Shown here: positions 1-9,516 of the stretch, in pieces
Numbering within the stretch: position 1 is the first letter of the stretch
Layout: every line of letters starts with the position of its first letter
Source of the DNA: Dorea sp. AF36-15AT
GTDB lineage: Bacteria > Bacillota > Clostridia > Lachnospirales > Lachnospiraceae
Length of the DNA: 64,000 nucleotides
Assembly (NCBI RefSeq): GCF_003477705.1
Contig: NZ_QUDV01000006.1
Span: forward strand, 62,001-126,000
Direction of reading: 5' to 3'
Translations under genes and position numbers: made by a program
The notes under the pieces: model-generated
Databases searched by the model: none
Told to the model about the DNA's origin: nothing
What the model saw: only the letters and a program-made list of their open reading frames with translations

Positions 1-609
1 AGTACAGATCCTATGCGAGCATCGATTCCGTTTGATAAAGACAGGGATGGATTTGTGCTTGGAGAAGGTGCTGGTGTGGTGGTTTTGGAAGAATTGGAGC
101 ACGCGAAAAAGCGTGGCGCAAGAATCTATGCAGAGCTTGGCGGATATGGAGCGACTGGGGATGCCTATCATATCACTTCTCCGATTCCAGATGGAAGCGG
201 AGCAGCAAAGGCTATGCTTCTGGCAATGGAAGAAGCAGGTGTGACACCGGAACAGGTGGATTATATCAATGCACATGGCACCAGTACCCATCACAATGAT
301 CTGTTTGAGACAAAGGCGATTCATGAGGCGTTTGGAAGTGCGGCTGCGCATGTGGCTGTGAACTCAACGAAATCAATGATCGGTCATCTGTTAGGTGCAG
401 CCGGCGGTGTAGAGTTTATTGTCTGTGTGAAATCAATTCAGGAAGGATTTATCCATCAGACGGTAGGAACAAAAGAGACAGATGAGGAATGTGATCTGAA
501 TTATGTACTGGGTTCACCGTTGGAGCAGGAAGTCAATGTTGCAATGTCCAATTCTCTTGGATTTGGAGGACATAATGCAACTGTACTGGTAAGAAAATAC
601 AAGGGATAG
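1..609 (+). CDS. fabF: Beta-ketoacyl-ACP synthase II, 3' part (left edge)
   Basis: Condensing enzyme of type II fatty acid synthesis, which extends acyl-ACP with malonyl-ACP in the cytoplasm. The reading frame is open from base 1, so about half of the roughly 410-residue family length lies outside the window. The visible 202 residues carry the thiolase-fold motif [15 protein letters not shown] and both catalytic histidines, in [11 protein letters not shown] and in [15 protein letters not shown]. The catalytic cysteine lies upstream of the window. The stop is 11 bases before accB, so the gene is part of a fab/acc operon. FabF is preferred over FabB because of the sequence style and this operon position. 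Confidence 0.96.
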   Translation, partial: STDPMRASIPFDKDRDGFVLGEGAGVVVLEELEHAKKRGARIYAELGGYGATGDAYHITSPIPDGSGAAKAMLLAMEEAGVTPEQVDYINAHGTSTHHNDLFETKAIHEAFGSAAAHVAVNSTKSMIGHLLGAAGGVEFIVCVKSIQEGFIHQTVGTKETDEECDLNYVLGSPLEQEVNVAMSNSLGFGGHNATVLVRKYKG

Positions 610-620
610 AGGTGACAGTA

Positions 621-1058
621 ATGGAACTGAAACAGATACTACAGCTGATCGATGCAGTATCCGGATCCAGCCTGGACAAATTTGAATATGAAGAAAACGG
701 TTCGAAGTTGTCTTTGGAAAAAGGAAAAGAGCCGGTCATTATGACGCAGGTGGCAGAAAATGAGGAAATGTCACAGACGTTGAAACCGTCGGCTGAAATA
801 CAGAAAGAAGAGAAAGAGTCAATCGGACAGATTGTGAAATCACCACTGGTAGGAACCTTTTATGCAGCACCGGCAGAAGATGCAGATCCGTTTGTGAAAA
901 CCGGGGATAAGATAAAACAGGGACAGGTACTTGCTATTGTAGAAGCTATGAAATTGATGAATGACATCGAAAGTGAGTACGAAGGTGAGATTGCAGAGAT
1001 CTATGTTGAAAATGGACAGAGCGTAGAGTATGGTCAGCCATTATTTCGGATTATATAG
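621..1058 (+). CDS. accB: Biotin carboxyl carrier protein of acetyl-CoA carboxylase
   Basis: Carries biotin between the biotin carboxylase (AccC) and carboxyltransferase (AccDA) parts of acetyl-CoA carboxylase. It has 145 residues. A variable, Glu/Lys-rich N-terminal linker precedes the biotinyl domain (about residues 70-145), which begins with VKSPLVGTFY and contains the biotinylation motif EAMKLMN with the target lysine. I chose the ATG at 621, preceded by AGAGGTG at 608-614. An in-frame GTG at 612 is possible and would add three residues. It lies between fabF and fabZ. Confidence 0.96.
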   Translation: MELKQILQLIDAVSGSSLDKFEYEENGSKLSLEKGKEPVIMTQVAENEEMSQTLKPSAEIQKEEKESIGQIVKSPLVGTFYAAPAEDADPFVKTGDKIKQGQVLAIVEAMKLMNDIESEYEGEIAEIYVENGQSVEYGQPLFRII

Positions 1059-1074
1059 ATACAGGAGGACTGAG

Positions 1075-1515
1075 ATGAGACATCTGGGAATCAAGGAAAT
1101 TGAAGAAATTATTCCACACAGACATCCATTTCTGTTGGTGGATTATATTGAAGATTATGAGCCGGGAGAATATGCGGTTGGATATAAATGTGTATCCTTC
1201 AGAGAAGAATTCTTTCAGGGACATTTTCCACAGGAACCGGTAATGCCGGGCGTGTTGACCGTGGAGGCATTAGCGCAGACCGGAGCAGTAGCTATTCTTT
1301 CAAAAGAGGAAAATAAAGGAAAAATTGCCTATTTTGGCGGGATTCAGAAATGTCGCTTTAAAGGAAAAGTCGTACCGGGGGATAAAGTGCGTCTGGAGAC
1401 CAGGATTATCAGACAGAAAGGACCATTGGGAGTCGGTGAAGCGGTGGCAAGTGTAGACGGCAAAGTTGTTGTTAGTGCAGAACTTACTTTTGTGGTTGGC
1501 CAGAATAATGATTAA
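1075..1515 (+). CDS. fabZ: 3-hydroxyacyl-ACP dehydratase
   Basis: Removes water from 3-hydroxyacyl-ACP in the fatty acid elongation cycle. It is a hot-dog fold protein of 146 residues, the normal FabZ length. It shows IPHRHPFLLVD near residue 12 and the catalytic His/Glu region GHFPQEPVMPGVLTVEALAQ. The start at 1075 follows a strong AGGAGG at 1063-1068. The 3' end overlaps accC by 8 bases, which suggests translational coupling. Confidence 0.96.
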   Translation: MRHLGIKEIEEIIPHRHPFLLVDYIEDYEPGEYAVGYKCVSFREEFFQGHFPQEPVMPGVLTVEALAQTGAVAILSKEENKGKIAYFGGIQKCRFKGKVVPGDKVRLETRIIRQKGPLGVGEAVASVDGKVVVSAELTFVVGQNND

Positions 1516-2857
1516 GAAGGTATTGATTGCCAATCGCGGCGAAATTGCGGTACGGATTATTCGCGCATGCAGAGAGATGGGAATTGAAACCGTAGCAGTG
1601 TATTCAGAAGCAGATCGGGAAGCGTTACATACACAGCTTGCGGATGAGGCAGTCTGTATCGGTCCGGCATCATCCGCAGAGAGTTATCTGAATATGGAGC
1701 GGATTATCAGCGCAACAATCATTTCCGGGGCAGATGCAGTGCATCCCGGTTTTGGATTTCTGTCAGAGAACAGTCAGTTTGCCAGGTTATGTGAGCAGTG
1801 TCAAATCACATTTATCGGTCCTGACGCAGATACAATCGAGAGGCTGGGCAATAAATCACAGGCAAGAAATACGATGATCCAGGCAGGTGTTCCGGTTATT
1901 CCAGGAAGTAAAGAAGCACTATATGAACCGGAAGAAGCGGTTCCTGTTGCTGCAGAGGTAGGATATCCGGTGATCGTGAAGGCGGCTCTTGGCGGCGGTG
2001 GAAAAGGTATGCGTGTGGCGGCAGATGAAACAGAGCTTCGACATGCATTTTGTACAGCGCAGAAAGAAGCAGTAGCTGCATTTGGAGATGGAACGATGTA
2101 CCTGGAACATTTTGTACAGCGGCCTAGACATATCGAATTCCAGATACTGGCGGATAAATACGGTCATGTCATACATCTTGGAGAACGGGACTGTTCGCTT
2201 CAGAGAAACCATCAAAAGCTGGTGGAGGAATCCCCGTCGCCGGCTCTCTCAGAAGCCCTTCGTGAGCAGATGGGAAAGGCTGCGGTGACAGCAGCCAGAG
2301 TTTCCGGGTATGAAAATGCAGGAACCATTGAATTTCTGCTGGAGCCGGATGGAAAATTTTATTTTATGGAAATGAATACGAGAATTCAGGTAGAACATCC
2401 GGTAACAGAATGGGTAACCGGTATTGACCTTGTAAAAGAACAGATTCGGATTGCATCAGGTGAGCCGCTTGCTTATACACAGGAAGAAATCCATCTGAGC
2501 GGACATGCAATTGAATGTCGGATCAATGCAGAGAACCCAAAGAAGAACTTTCGGCCATCTCCGGGAAAGATACATGATATTTATCTGCCGGGCGGAAAAG
2601 GAGTCCGCATTGATTCTGCCATCTACAGCGGATACGAAGTGCCTCCGTATTATGATTCCATGATCGCTAAGATTATTGTACATGCCCGGAATCGTCAGGA
2701 GGCCGTGGCGAAAATGCAGAGTGCACTAGGTGAGATTATCATTGAGGGAATTGATACCAATGTAGATTATCAGTATGAACTGATTGGACATCCCAGGTTT
2801 GCGTCAGGCGATACCGATATTGAATTTATAGACAGGCTCAGTGAGGAAGAATCATGA
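1508..2857 (+). CDS. accC: Biotin carboxylase subunit of acetyl-CoA carboxylase
   Basis: ATP-dependent carboxylation of the biotin on AccB. It is an ATP-grasp enzyme of 449 residues, the usual length. It begins [20 protein letters not shown] (biotin carboxylase N-domain), has the glycine-rich ATP loop GGGGKGM, and the active-site stretch [14 protein letters not shown]. The ATG at 1508 gives the canonical N-terminus; an upstream in-frame start at 1466 lies inside fabZ and is rejected. It overlaps fabZ by 8 bases and accDA by 4 (ATGA). Confidence 0.97.
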   Translation: MIKKVLIANRGEIAVRIIRACREMGIETVAVYSEADREALHTQLADEAVCIGPASSAESYLNMERIISATIISGADAVHPGFGFLSENSQFARLCEQCQITFIGPDADTIERLGNKSQARNTMIQAGVPVIPGSKEALYEPEEAVPVAAEVGYPVIVKAALGGGGKGMRVAADETELRHAFCTAQKEAVAAFGDGTMYLEHFVQRPRHIEFQILADKYGHVIHLGERDCSLQRNHQKLVEESPSPALSEALREQMGKAAVTAARVSGYENAGTIEFLLEPDGKFYFMEMNTRIQVEHPVTEWVTGIDLVKEQIRIASGEPLAYTQEEIHLSGHAIECRINAENPKKNFRPSPGKIHDIYLPGGKGVRIDSAIYSGYEVPPYYDSMIAKIIVHARNRQEAVAKMQSALGEIIIEGIDTNVDYQYELIGHPRFASGDTDIEFIDRLSEEES

Positions 2858-4551
2858 AACTGAAAAATATGTTTAAGAAGACCAGAAGAAATGATACGGC
2901 GCTGCGTGGGCATGACAGGCAACCGGAAGTCCCGGACGGACTGCTTCGTAAGTGTAACGTCTGCAAGGAGGCTATTTTTACGGATGAAGTACAGAATAAT
3001 GACTGTATCTGTCCAAAGTGCGGTAATTATTTCCGGATACCAGCGTATCAGCGTGTCGATATGATTGCTGATGAGGGGAGTTTCGAAGAATGGGATGAAG
3101 ATCTTGTGGGAAATAATCCTCTGCATTATGCCGGATATACAGAAAAACAGAAGATGCTGCAGGAAAAAACTGGTTTGAAAGAGGCGGTAATTACAGGTAA
3201 AGCACAGATCGGCGGAATAGAAACAGTACTCGGTGTCTGTGATGGACGTTTTATGATGGCCAGTATGGGACAGGCTGTAGGTGAAAAAATTACCCGTGCG
3301 TTTGAACGGGCAGAAGAAGAACAGCTTCCGGTGATTCTCTTTACATGTTCCGGTGGCGCCAGAATGCAAGAGGGAATTCTTTCACTTATGCAGATGGCAA
3401 AGACATCGGCAGCTATTAAAAAGCACAGTGATGCAGGACTATTATATGTTACAGTTCTGACCAATCCAACTACAGGAGGTGTGACAGCAAGCTTTGCCAT
3501 GGAAGGTGATATTACGCTTGCAGAGCCGGGGGCATTGGTTGGATTTGCAGGTCCGAGGGTGATTGAACAGACAATCCATCAGAAATTACCGGAAGGATTT
3601 CAAAGGTCAGAATTTCTGCAGACGCATGGATTTGTAGATGCGGTTGTAGAAAGAAAAGATATAAAAAAATATCTATATAACGTATTAAGATTACATGTTA
3701 ATAGGAAATGTGAAAAAGTAGTTATAGATAGTAGATTGGAAACAATGCACCAGAAGAATGGGGACAGAGAAAAAACAGCCTGGGAACGTGTGCAGATTTC
3801 CAGGGCAAAAGACCGCCCTTCCGGAAGTGATTATATTCGTGCACTTTTTACGGATTTTACTGAACAACGGGGTGATCGTTACTATGGAGATGACAGAGCC
3901 ATCATTGGAGGTGCTGCCAGATTCCACGGAATTCCGGTAACTGTAATCGCACAGGAAAAGGGGCGTACAACGAAAGAAAACATCGAACATAATTTCGGAA
4001 TGCCATCACCGGAAGGATATCGTAAGGCACTTCGCCTGATGAAACAGGCGGAAAAGTTTCATCGGCCAGTAATCTGTTTTGTGGATACACCGGGAGCATT
4101 TTGTGGTTTGGAAGCGGAAGAGAGAGGACAGGGGGAAGCTATTGCACGCAATTTGTATGAGATGTCTGCGCTCAAAGTACCAATCCTGTCAATTGTTATT
4201 GGTGAAGGAGGAAGCGGTGGCGCACTGGCATTAGCTGTAGCAGATGAAGTGTGGATGTTAGAGAATTCTATATATTCCATCCTGTCTCCGGAAGGATTTG
4301 CGTCGATTCTCTGGAAGGATAGTAAACGTGCTGAAGAAGCGGCGGGAGTGATGAAACTTACAGCGGCAGATTTAATGAATCTGGGTGTGGTTGAACAGAT
4401 CATAGAGGAACCGGAAATGTTAAATATAAATACATTTTCCGAGGTGACGAATGTGATGGAACAAAAAATATATAGATTTCTGGAAGAAAAACAGAAGAAA
4501 ACAGACATTAAATTAGTGGAAGAGCGGTATGAACGTTTTCGCAGAATGTAG
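2854..4551 (+). CDS. accDA: Fused acetyl-CoA carboxylase carboxyltransferase, beta plus alpha (AccD-AccA)
   Basis: Transfers the carboxyl group from biotin to acetyl-CoA to give malonyl-CoA. It is a single 565-residue chain. Residues about 30-285 are AccD-like, with a four-cysteine zinc ribbon (CNVCK and CICPKCG) and a crotonase-type core containing [12 protein letters not shown]. Residues about 300-565 are AccA-like, with [31 protein letters not shown] and [11 protein letters not shown]. In E. coli these are two genes. There is no stop or frameshift between the halves, so the fusion is real. The ATGA overlap with accC indicates coupling. It ends the fab/acc run before fabT. Confidence 0.95.
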   Translation: MKLKNMFKKTRRNDTALRGHDRQPEVPDGLLRKCNVCKEAIFTDEVQNNDCICPKCGNYFRIPAYQRVDMIADEGSFEEWDEDLVGNNPLHYAGYTEKQKMLQEKTGLKEAVITGKAQIGGIETVLGVCDGRFMMASMGQAVGEKITRAFERAEEEQLPVILFTCSGGARMQEGILSLMQMAKTSAAIKKHSDAGLLYVTVLTNPTTGGVTASFAMEGDITLAEPGALVGFAGPRVIEQTIHQKLPEGFQRSEFLQTHGFVDAVVERKDIKKYLYNVLRLHVNRKCEKVVIDSRLETMHQKNGDREKTAWERVQISRAKDRPSGSDYIRALFTDFTEQRGDRYYGDDRAIIGGAARFHGIPVTVIAQEKGRTTKENIEHNFGMPSPEGYRKALRLMKQAEKFHRPVICFVDTPGAFCGLEAEERGQGEAIARNLYEMSALKVPILSIVIGEGGSGGALALAVADEVWMLENSIYSILSPEGFASILWKDSKRAEEAAGVMKLTAADLMNLGVVEQIIEEPEMLNINTFSEVTNVMEQKIYRFLEEKQKKTDIKLVEERYERFRRM

Positions 4552-4623
4552 GATTTTTGCACTGGCATATTTACATATTTCGTGCTAAAATAGTCATAGA
4601 AAAAAAGAAAGAGGAGTACGGAT

Positions 4624-5061
4624 TTGGATACATACAAGGCAATTAACGATATTCTGGTTCATCTGTTTAATGAAATATGGGAGCTGGAAGAGAAGGCGAT
4701 TATTACAGAAGAGTACAAAGATATCACCAATAATGATATGCACATTATCGAAGCAATTGGGTTGGGTGAAGGTAATAATATGTCTACAATTGCAAAAAAG
4801 CTCAATATTACCGTTGGTTCGCTGACAACTTCTATGAATAGCCTTGTGAAGAAGAAGTATACAGAGCGTATTCGGAGTGAGGAAGATCGGAGAGTGGTGT
4901 ATATCCGTCTGACGGAAAAGGGGATAAAAGCATACCATCATCACGAAGAATTTCATAAAAAGATGACAGACGCAGTGGTAGAGGCACTGGATCAGGAAGA
5001 AGTACCTGTGTTGGTGAAGACATTGAACAGTCTGGCAGAGTTTTTCAGAAGTTACAGATGA
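4624..5061 (+). CDS. fabT: MarR-family fatty acid synthesis repressor FabT
   Basis: A winged-helix MarR regulator of 145 residues. The long segment around ITVGSLTTSMNSLVKKKY and RIRSEEDRRVVYIRLTEKG matches FabT of streptococci and lactococci, which represses fab genes when loaded with acyl-ACP. The start is a TTG at 4624 with GAGGAG at 4611-4616. Unlike the usual order (fabT first in the locus), it lies just downstream of accDA, 72 bases away. An extended -10 (TGCTAAAAT, 4583-4591) in that gap suggests it may also have its own promoter. Assignment to FabT rests on family similarity and location. Confidence 0.85.
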   Translation: MDTYKAINDILVHLFNEIWELEEKAIITEEYKDITNNDMHIIEAIGLGEGNNMSTIAKKLNITVGSLTTSMNSLVKKKYTERIRSEEDRRVVYIRLTEKGIKAYHHHEEFHKKMTDAVVEALDQEEVPVLVKTLNSLAEFFRSYR

Positions 5062-5068
5062 TAAATAG

Positions 5069-5110
5069 GCCCTCATGTTTTGCAAAAGTGGCATAGCATG
5101 AGGGCTTTAC
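5069..5110 (+). terminator. Terminator after fabT
   Basis: Nine-base stem GCCCTCATG (5069-5077) with CATGAGGGC (5097-5105), followed by a short T run. The loop contains a second weak pairing. The T tract is poor, so efficiency is uncertain. Confidence 0.6.
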
Positions 5111-5251
5111 TATATGTTTATGATTTAGAAATGTATCTTTCCGGGTGAAGATGCCTGTCGCGGAATTCTGCGATTGTCAGATATAGTGCAGTATGATAAG
5201 ATAATAATGAGAGTAAATTTTATTGATTTTCAAATCTAAAGGAGAAGCAAT

Positions 5252-5734
5252 ATGGAAGAGAATAAAGACTATCAAAGCAGCATGGAGTATAGCTATGGAG
5301 GGGGTAATGCAACTGTCCAGGCTCCAGTAAAGGAAAATGTCTTTCTGGGTGCAGTGGGTGCCCTGGCAGGAACATTGATCGGAGTTATTTGTATTGTGAT
5401 CACAGGACAGCTTGGTTACGTTTCGGCACTGTGCGGTGTGGTTATGGGAGTATGTGCCTTGCGCGGCTATCAGATGCTTGGAAAAACAGTGAGTAAAAAG
5501 GGAATTATTATTACTCTTATCATTATGATTGTCATGATATATGTCAGCAATTGGATTACTTATGCAATTGCGGTTGCAGATGTATATGACGTGGATTTTT
5601 TCACTGCATTTCAGGCAACACCAGAAATTATCAGAGTTGGAGATGTCGCATCAGCATATTATAAAGATCTTGCGATGTTGTATCTGTTTACAGCTTTAGG
5701 AGCATTTTCGACAATTAAAAAATGTTTCAAGTAA
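5252..5734 (+). CDS. Small multi-pass membrane protein of unknown function
   Basis: I do not recognise this 160-residue protein. Residues 1-28 are polar (acidic, Gly/Tyr-rich). About four hydrophobic segments then follow near residues 29-50, 52-70, 84-105 and 138-155, with a short loop rich in Asp/Ala between the last two. It is probably an integral membrane protein with a cytoplasmic N-terminus. The start has a good ribosome site (AAAGGAG, 12 bases upstream). An imperfect TTGATTTTCAA at 5223-5233, just before the ribosome site, resembles a FabT box, so regulation by the neighbouring FabT is possible but unproven. It is flanked by terminators and appears to be transcribed alone. Confidence 0.75.
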   Translation: MEENKDYQSSMEYSYGGGNATVQAPVKENVFLGAVGALAGTLIGVICIVITGQLGYVSALCGVVMGVCALRGYQMLGKTVSKKGIIITLIIMIVMIYVSNWITYAIAVADVYDVDFFTAFQATPEIIRVGDVASAYYKDLAMLYLFTALGAFSTIKKCFK

Positions 5735-5760
5735 GCATGAAATATTGAAGTTTGTTTAGG

Positions 5761-5791
5761 ATCGAGCAGGTGTCAGCCTGCTCGATTTTAT
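5761..5791 (+). terminator. Rho-independent terminator after the membrane protein gene
   Basis: Perfect ten-base stem ATCGAGCAGG (5761-5770) and CCTGCTCGAT (5777-5786), loop TGTCAG, followed by TTTTA. Confidence 0.85.
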
Positions 5792-5813
5792 GTTATACTG
5801 TATTGGAAAATAT

Positions 5814-5994
5814 TTATCTCAGTCGAGAAGATTCCCACCTCTTCAGGTGGTGAGTAATAGCAAATTTGTCTCAGTGGGAGTCCAATCTTCGACTGAGATA
5901 AACGCTCCGCGAGGATGCGCAGTGATTCTGATAGGAATATGTCAGCTTCGCTGACCAGAATCACGCGCCAAGTCTCACGGACGTTCGACTTGAA
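5814..5994 (+). repeat. Intergenic structured repeat, copy 1
   Basis: A 181-base element, about 97% identical to copy 2 at 27519-27699 (five differences) and a structural relative of 48693-48821. It contains four hairpins in order: a long stem closed by ATCTCAGTCGA and TCGACTGAGAT; a mini-hairpin CTC-cgc-GAG; a stem GTGATTCTG and CAGAATCAC enclosing GTCAGC-ttc-GCTGAC; and a tail hairpin AAGTC and GACTT ending in TTGAA. It ends five bases before the cbiG ribosome site. It contains no plausible protein. It could be a structured RNA or a small non-autonomous mobile element. Confidence 0.85.
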
Positions 5995-6012
5995 CTATGG
6001 AGAATATTGCTA

Positions 6013-7077
6013 ATGCTTCGGATCTTAAGTTTTACAAAAACAGGAATAGAATTAAATGAAAAGTTATGTAAGAAACTAAATAATGACTCTTGTGCAGGTT
6101 ATGCGCCAAAACGCATATTGGATAGAAAGGAAGAATTGACTTATCTGCCGGAGAATATACCGGAATGGATTCAGGAGTATTGGGGTGTGGATGATTTCTT
6201 GTTCATCGGAGCAGCCGGTATTGCGGTTCGAATGATTGCGCCGAGTGTGAAGGATAAATATACAGATTCTGCGGTACTTGTGATGGATGAGAAAGCACAG
6301 CATATTATTCCATTATTGTCCGGACATATGGGCGGAGCCATTCCTCTGGCAGAGCAGATTGCAGACATTACGGGAGCCATTCCGGTGATCACGACAGCTA
6401 CTGATGTACAGCGGAAGTTCGCTGTAGATGCCTTTGCGAGAGACCACTATCTGAAGATTGCAGACAGGGAGAAAGCGAAGCTGATTTCGGTTGCCGTATT
6501 GGAAGGCGAATCTGTAGGAATTTATGTTGAAGATGGTTATCCTCTTCTAAAGCAGAAAGCCATAAAAGAAACGGAGCAGTATACTGAATTAAAATGGTGT
6601 GATAGTAAAGACATGCTGAATGAATATGAGTATGGAGTATGTATATCCACAGATACTAAGGATAGTTCAAAGAGAATTCTGGTATTACAGATCGGTAATG
6701 TTGTAGCAGGTGTGGGATGCAGAAAAGGAACTGCCATGCAGATCCTGGAACAGGGCATATCTGAGACGATTGCACGGCATGGAATTGATCAGAGGCAGCT
6801 GGAAGCCATTGTAAGCATTGACCTGAAAGCAGAAGAAAGAGGGTTGAATGAACTTTCTGAGAAGTGGAAGGTTCCGTTTATCACGTACACTTCAGAGCAG
6901 CTTAAGAGTACCGGAGAGGCAAGCAGCAGCTCAGAATTTGTGCAGCAGGTTACCGGAGTGGATAATGTATGCGAACGGGCAGTAAAGTACTATCTGAAGG
7001 ATGAAAAAGATGGAAAGATTATCCAGGAGAAACTGCGCTTAGATAGGATGACAGTTTCTCTTGGAATGCGGTATTAA
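6013..7077 (+). CDS. cbiG: Cobalt-precorrin-5A hydrolase
   Basis: Opens the delta-lactone of cobalt-precorrin-5A and releases acetaldehyde, a hallmark of the anaerobic cobalamin route. At 354 residues it is full length. The N-terminal part has FIGAAGIAVRMIAP and PLLSGHMGGA, and the C-terminal CbiG domain begins at about residue 225 with GVGCRKGT. I chose ATG 6013 because GGAG at 5999-6002 gives better spacing than for the TTG at 6007. It is separated from the main cobalamin operon by 480 bases and a minus-strand gene. Repeat copy 1 sits immediately upstream, so its leader, if transcribed from further up, would contain that element. Confidence 0.95.
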   Translation: MLRILSFTKTGIELNEKLCKKLNNDSCAGYAPKRILDRKEELTYLPENIPEWIQEYWGVDDFLFIGAAGIAVRMIAPSVKDKYTDSAVLVMDEKAQHIIPLLSGHMGGAIPLAEQIADITGAIPVITTATDVQRKFAVDAFARDHYLKIADREKAKLISVAVLEGESVGIYVEDGYPLLKQKAIKETEQYTELKWCDSKDMLNEYEYGVCISTDTKDSSKRILVLQIGNVVAGVGCRKGTAMQILEQGISETIARHGIDQRQLEAIVSIDLKAEERGLNELSEKWKVPFITYTSEQLKSTGEASSSSEFVQQVTGVDNVCERAVKYYLKDEKDGKIIQEKLRLDRMTVSLGMRY

Positions 7078-7149
7078 CTTGTTCATGAGGCTTATATCTC
7101 AGTTGATAAGTACAGTGATTGTTGAACTTGTTGAAAAATCAAATGAAAA

Positions 7150-7299
7150 TTACAGGACGTTTACAGTCTGAGTTTTGTCTATGCGCTGGATCGCGTTAGT
7201 TATGATTTCTTCTGCGCGTTCACTGTTGCCAGTCTGTAACAGGGCGCGAATGGATTCCAGAAGAATACAAAGTTCCTGATTAGTCAAATTATCACTCAC
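7150..7299 (-). CDS. Small 49-residue protein of unknown function
   Basis: A minus-strand frame starting at a GTG (complement of 7297-7299) with a strong ribosome site AAAGGTGG (complement of 7308-7315) eight bases upstream. The product is polar and helical, beginning MSDNLTNQELCILLES and ending QTVNVL, with evenly spaced Leu/Ile and charged residues as in a small helical-hairpin protein. I recognise no family. The ribosome site, amphipathic pattern and sensible length argue for a real gene. It opposes cbiG and cobK and occupies the gap between them. Confidence 0.65.
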   Translation of the reverse strand: MSDNLTNQELCILLESIRALLQTGNSERAEEIITNAIQRIDKTQTVNVL

Positions 7300-7478
7300 T
7301 TTCCATACCACCTTTCTTATAATGTATACAATACGAATCTATAACTATTTGTAATTACATCATATCAAAAGGAAAAATAAATGTAAAGATATAAGCCTTA
7401 GGAAATAGTTAATGAAAATATAAATTACATAAATGATATACTTTCGAAATACATATGTCAATATGTTTTTTGCGAGAG

Positions 7479-7507
7479 TTGCGTATTTCCTATGAAAATG
7501 ATAAAAT
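7479..7507 (+). promoter_or_regulatory. Sigma-A-type promoter of the cobalamin operon
   Basis: TTGCGT (7479-7484), 17-base spacer, TAAAAT (7502-7507). The predicted start point lies about 45 bases before cobK, too close to leave room for a cobalamin riboswitch. The surrounding 7310-7550 is AT-rich and shows nothing else. Confidence 0.65.
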
Positions 7508-7558
7508 CGTGACAGAATATACATAGACATACAGATGATATAACAGGGTGGAGTGTAC

Positions 7559-8353
7559 ATGAAGATTTTAGTATTTGCGGGTACAACGGAAGGAAGAAGA
7601 ATTGCGGAGTACCTGAATGATACCGTAGCGGACAGCTACGTCAGCGTGGCAACTGAATATGGCGGCAGACTTTTGGAGGAGTATCAGCATCTTCATCTGC
7701 TTACCGGACGGATGGATGAGGATGACATCACAGCATTTCTGAGTGAGAAAGAGATTGATCTGGTGATAGATGCGACGCACCCATTTGCTGTTCTTGTAAC
7801 CGGTAACATTAAGCGAGCGTGTGAGCGGGCAGAGGTACGGTATCTTCGTTGCCTGAGGGAAGAGGAACATTTGGCAGAGGAGATGGAGCCAAACAGTGAT
7901 GCAGACTGCACTGTGGTCTGGGTGGACTCTGTAAAACAAGCGATAGAGTATCTTAATAACACCAAAGGAAATATATTTATTTCTACTGGAAGCAAAGAAC
8001 TGGGATTATATACGGAACTGGATGATTATCAAGAGCGTTGTTATGTGAGAGTATTATCAGTCTGGGAATCGGTGAAGAAGAGTATGGAACTTGGATTTGA
8101 CGGAAAGCATCTGATTGCTATGCAGGGACCGTTTTCCAAAGAATTGAATGTCGCAATGCTCAGACAGACAGAAGCAGATTATTTTGTAACAAAAGAATCT
8201 GGCAAGACCGGAGGATTTGAAGAAAAATATGAAGCGGCTATGGAGACAGGGACTGTACTTGTCGTTGTGGGAAGGCCGGAAGAAGAAGGCTTCGGTGTGG
8301 AAGAGGTGTGTCAGAAGATTGCAGGACAGCTTGCGGATGAGCAGGAGGAATAG
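7559..8353 (+). CDS. cobK: Cobalt-precorrin-6A reductase
   Basis: Reduces the corrin ring of (cobalt-)precorrin-6A with a pyridine nucleotide (CbiJ/CobK family). It has 264 residues with the family N-terminus MKILVFAGTTEGRRIAEYL, the motif DATHPFAV, and near residue 200 a TKESGKTGGFEEK loop. The start at 7559 is chosen because GGTGGAG lies five bases upstream. It is the first gene of the long cobalamin operon, and cbiD follows after two bases. Confidence 0.95.
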   Translation: MKILVFAGTTEGRRIAEYLNDTVADSYVSVATEYGGRLLEEYQHLHLLTGRMDEDDITAFLSEKEIDLVIDATHPFAVLVTGNIKRACERAEVRYLRCLREEEHLAEEMEPNSDADCTVVWVDSVKQAIEYLNNTKGNIFISTGSKELGLYTELDDYQERCYVRVLSVWESVKKSMELGFDGKHLIAMQGPFSKELNVAMLRQTEADYFVTKESGKTGGFEEKYEAAMETGTVLVVVGRPEEEGFGVEEVCQKIAGQLADEQEE

Positions 8354-8355
8354 AG

Positions 8356-9516
8356 ATGGCTAATACATCAATAGTCTGGAAGAATCAGACAAAACTTCGA
8401 ACCGGATACACAACGGGGAGTTGTGCTGCAGCAGCAGCAAAGGCAGCTACTCATATGCTGGTGTCTGGAGAAGTGGTTGGAGAAGTATCGTTAGTGACGC
8501 CTGCTGGTATCCGCCTATATCTGGAAGTGGAAGATATTGTGAAAGAAAATAATTATGTCAGTTGCGCTATCCGTAAAGACAGCGGAGATGATCCGGATGT
8601 GACGAACGGTATACTGGTGTATGCTAGGGTGACATTTGCACAAGACGATGTAGTAAAAAGTAAAGTGATATTAGAAGCCGGTGAAGGTATCGGTCGCGTG
8701 ACGCAGAAAGGGCTGGAACAGAGTATCGGAGATCCGGCGATTAATCTGGTGCCACGCAGGATGATCCGTGAGGCAGTAGAAGAAGAACTTCAGAAAGCCG
8801 GGATTGACTGTGGAGTCCGGGTGATGATATGGGTGCCGGACGGCGCGGAGATTGCGAGGAAGACATTTAATCCGAAGCTTGGTATTGAGGGCGGTATTTC
8901 AATTCTGGGGACAACCGGAATCGTGGAACCTATGAGCGAGAAAGCTCTGACAGATACGATTTTTGTAGAAATGAAGGTGCGCAGAGAGAATGGCATGGAT
9001 TATTGTTATGTAGTGCCGGGCAATTATGGATCAGATTTTCTGCATGATACGTTGGGGTATCAGGAAGATGCTGCAGTAAAATGCAGTAATTATGTAGGAG
9101 AAGTGATTGATGATGCGGTACGGCTTCAGATGAAAGGAATTCTGCTGGTAGGCCATATTGGCAAATTCATCAAGTTGGCTGCCGGGATCATGAATACACA
9201 TTCCAGACAGGCAGATGGGCGTATGGAGATTCTTGCAGCGCATGCTGCAATGGCAGGAGGCTCCAGAGAACTGATCTGTCAGTTGATGGAATGTATTACC
9301 ACCACGGCGGCATTGGAATTGTTGGAAAAAGAAGGTATACTAAAAGAAGTCATGTCTACAGTGATGATTAAGATCGAGGAACATCTGAAACACCGGGCAG
9401 GAGACGTACTGGAGATTGGTGCAGTCATGTTTTCCAAAGAAATGGGAATTCTTGGCAAGACTTCTGATGCAGACAGACTTGCGCAGAAGATTCAGAGCAG
9501 AAAGAAGAATGTATAA
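8356..9516 (+). CDS. cbiD: Cobalt-precorrin-5B C1-methyltransferase
   Basis: Methylates C1 of cobalt-precorrin-5B using S-adenosylmethionine. It has 386 residues with the signature N-terminus LRTGYTTGSCAAAAAKAA and internal DSGDDPDVTNG. CbiD is specific to the anaerobic pathway, so it fixes the type of route used here. Its stop shares one base with the start of cbiL. Confidence 0.97.
   Translation: MANTSIVWKNQTKLRTGYTTGSCAAAAAKAATHMLVSGEVVGEVSLVTPAGIRLYLEVEDIVKENNYVSCAIRKDSGDDPDVTNGILVYARVTFAQDDVVKSKVILEAGEGIGRVTQKGLEQSIGDPAINLVPRRMIREAVEEELQKAGIDCGVRVMIWVPDGAEIARKTFNPKLGIEGGISILGTTGIVEPMSEKALTDTIFVEMKVRRENGMDYCYVVPGNYGSDFLHDTLGYQEDAAVKCSNYVGEVIDDAVRLQMKGILLVGHIGKFIKLAAGIMNTHSRQADGRMEILAAHAAMAGGSRELICQLMECITTTAALELLEKEGILKEVMSTVMIKIEEHLKHRAGDVLEIGAVMFSKEMGILGKTSDADRLAQKIQSRKKNV

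Noticed and set aside
7081..7149. ATCTCAGTT near 7097 as a decayed repeat copy
   Set aside because: Only about ten bases match the element's outer arm and the partner arm is missing.
7310..7558. Cobalamin riboswitch before cobK
   Set aside because: None of the conserved blocks found; sequence is AT-rich and the promoter sits too close to the gene.
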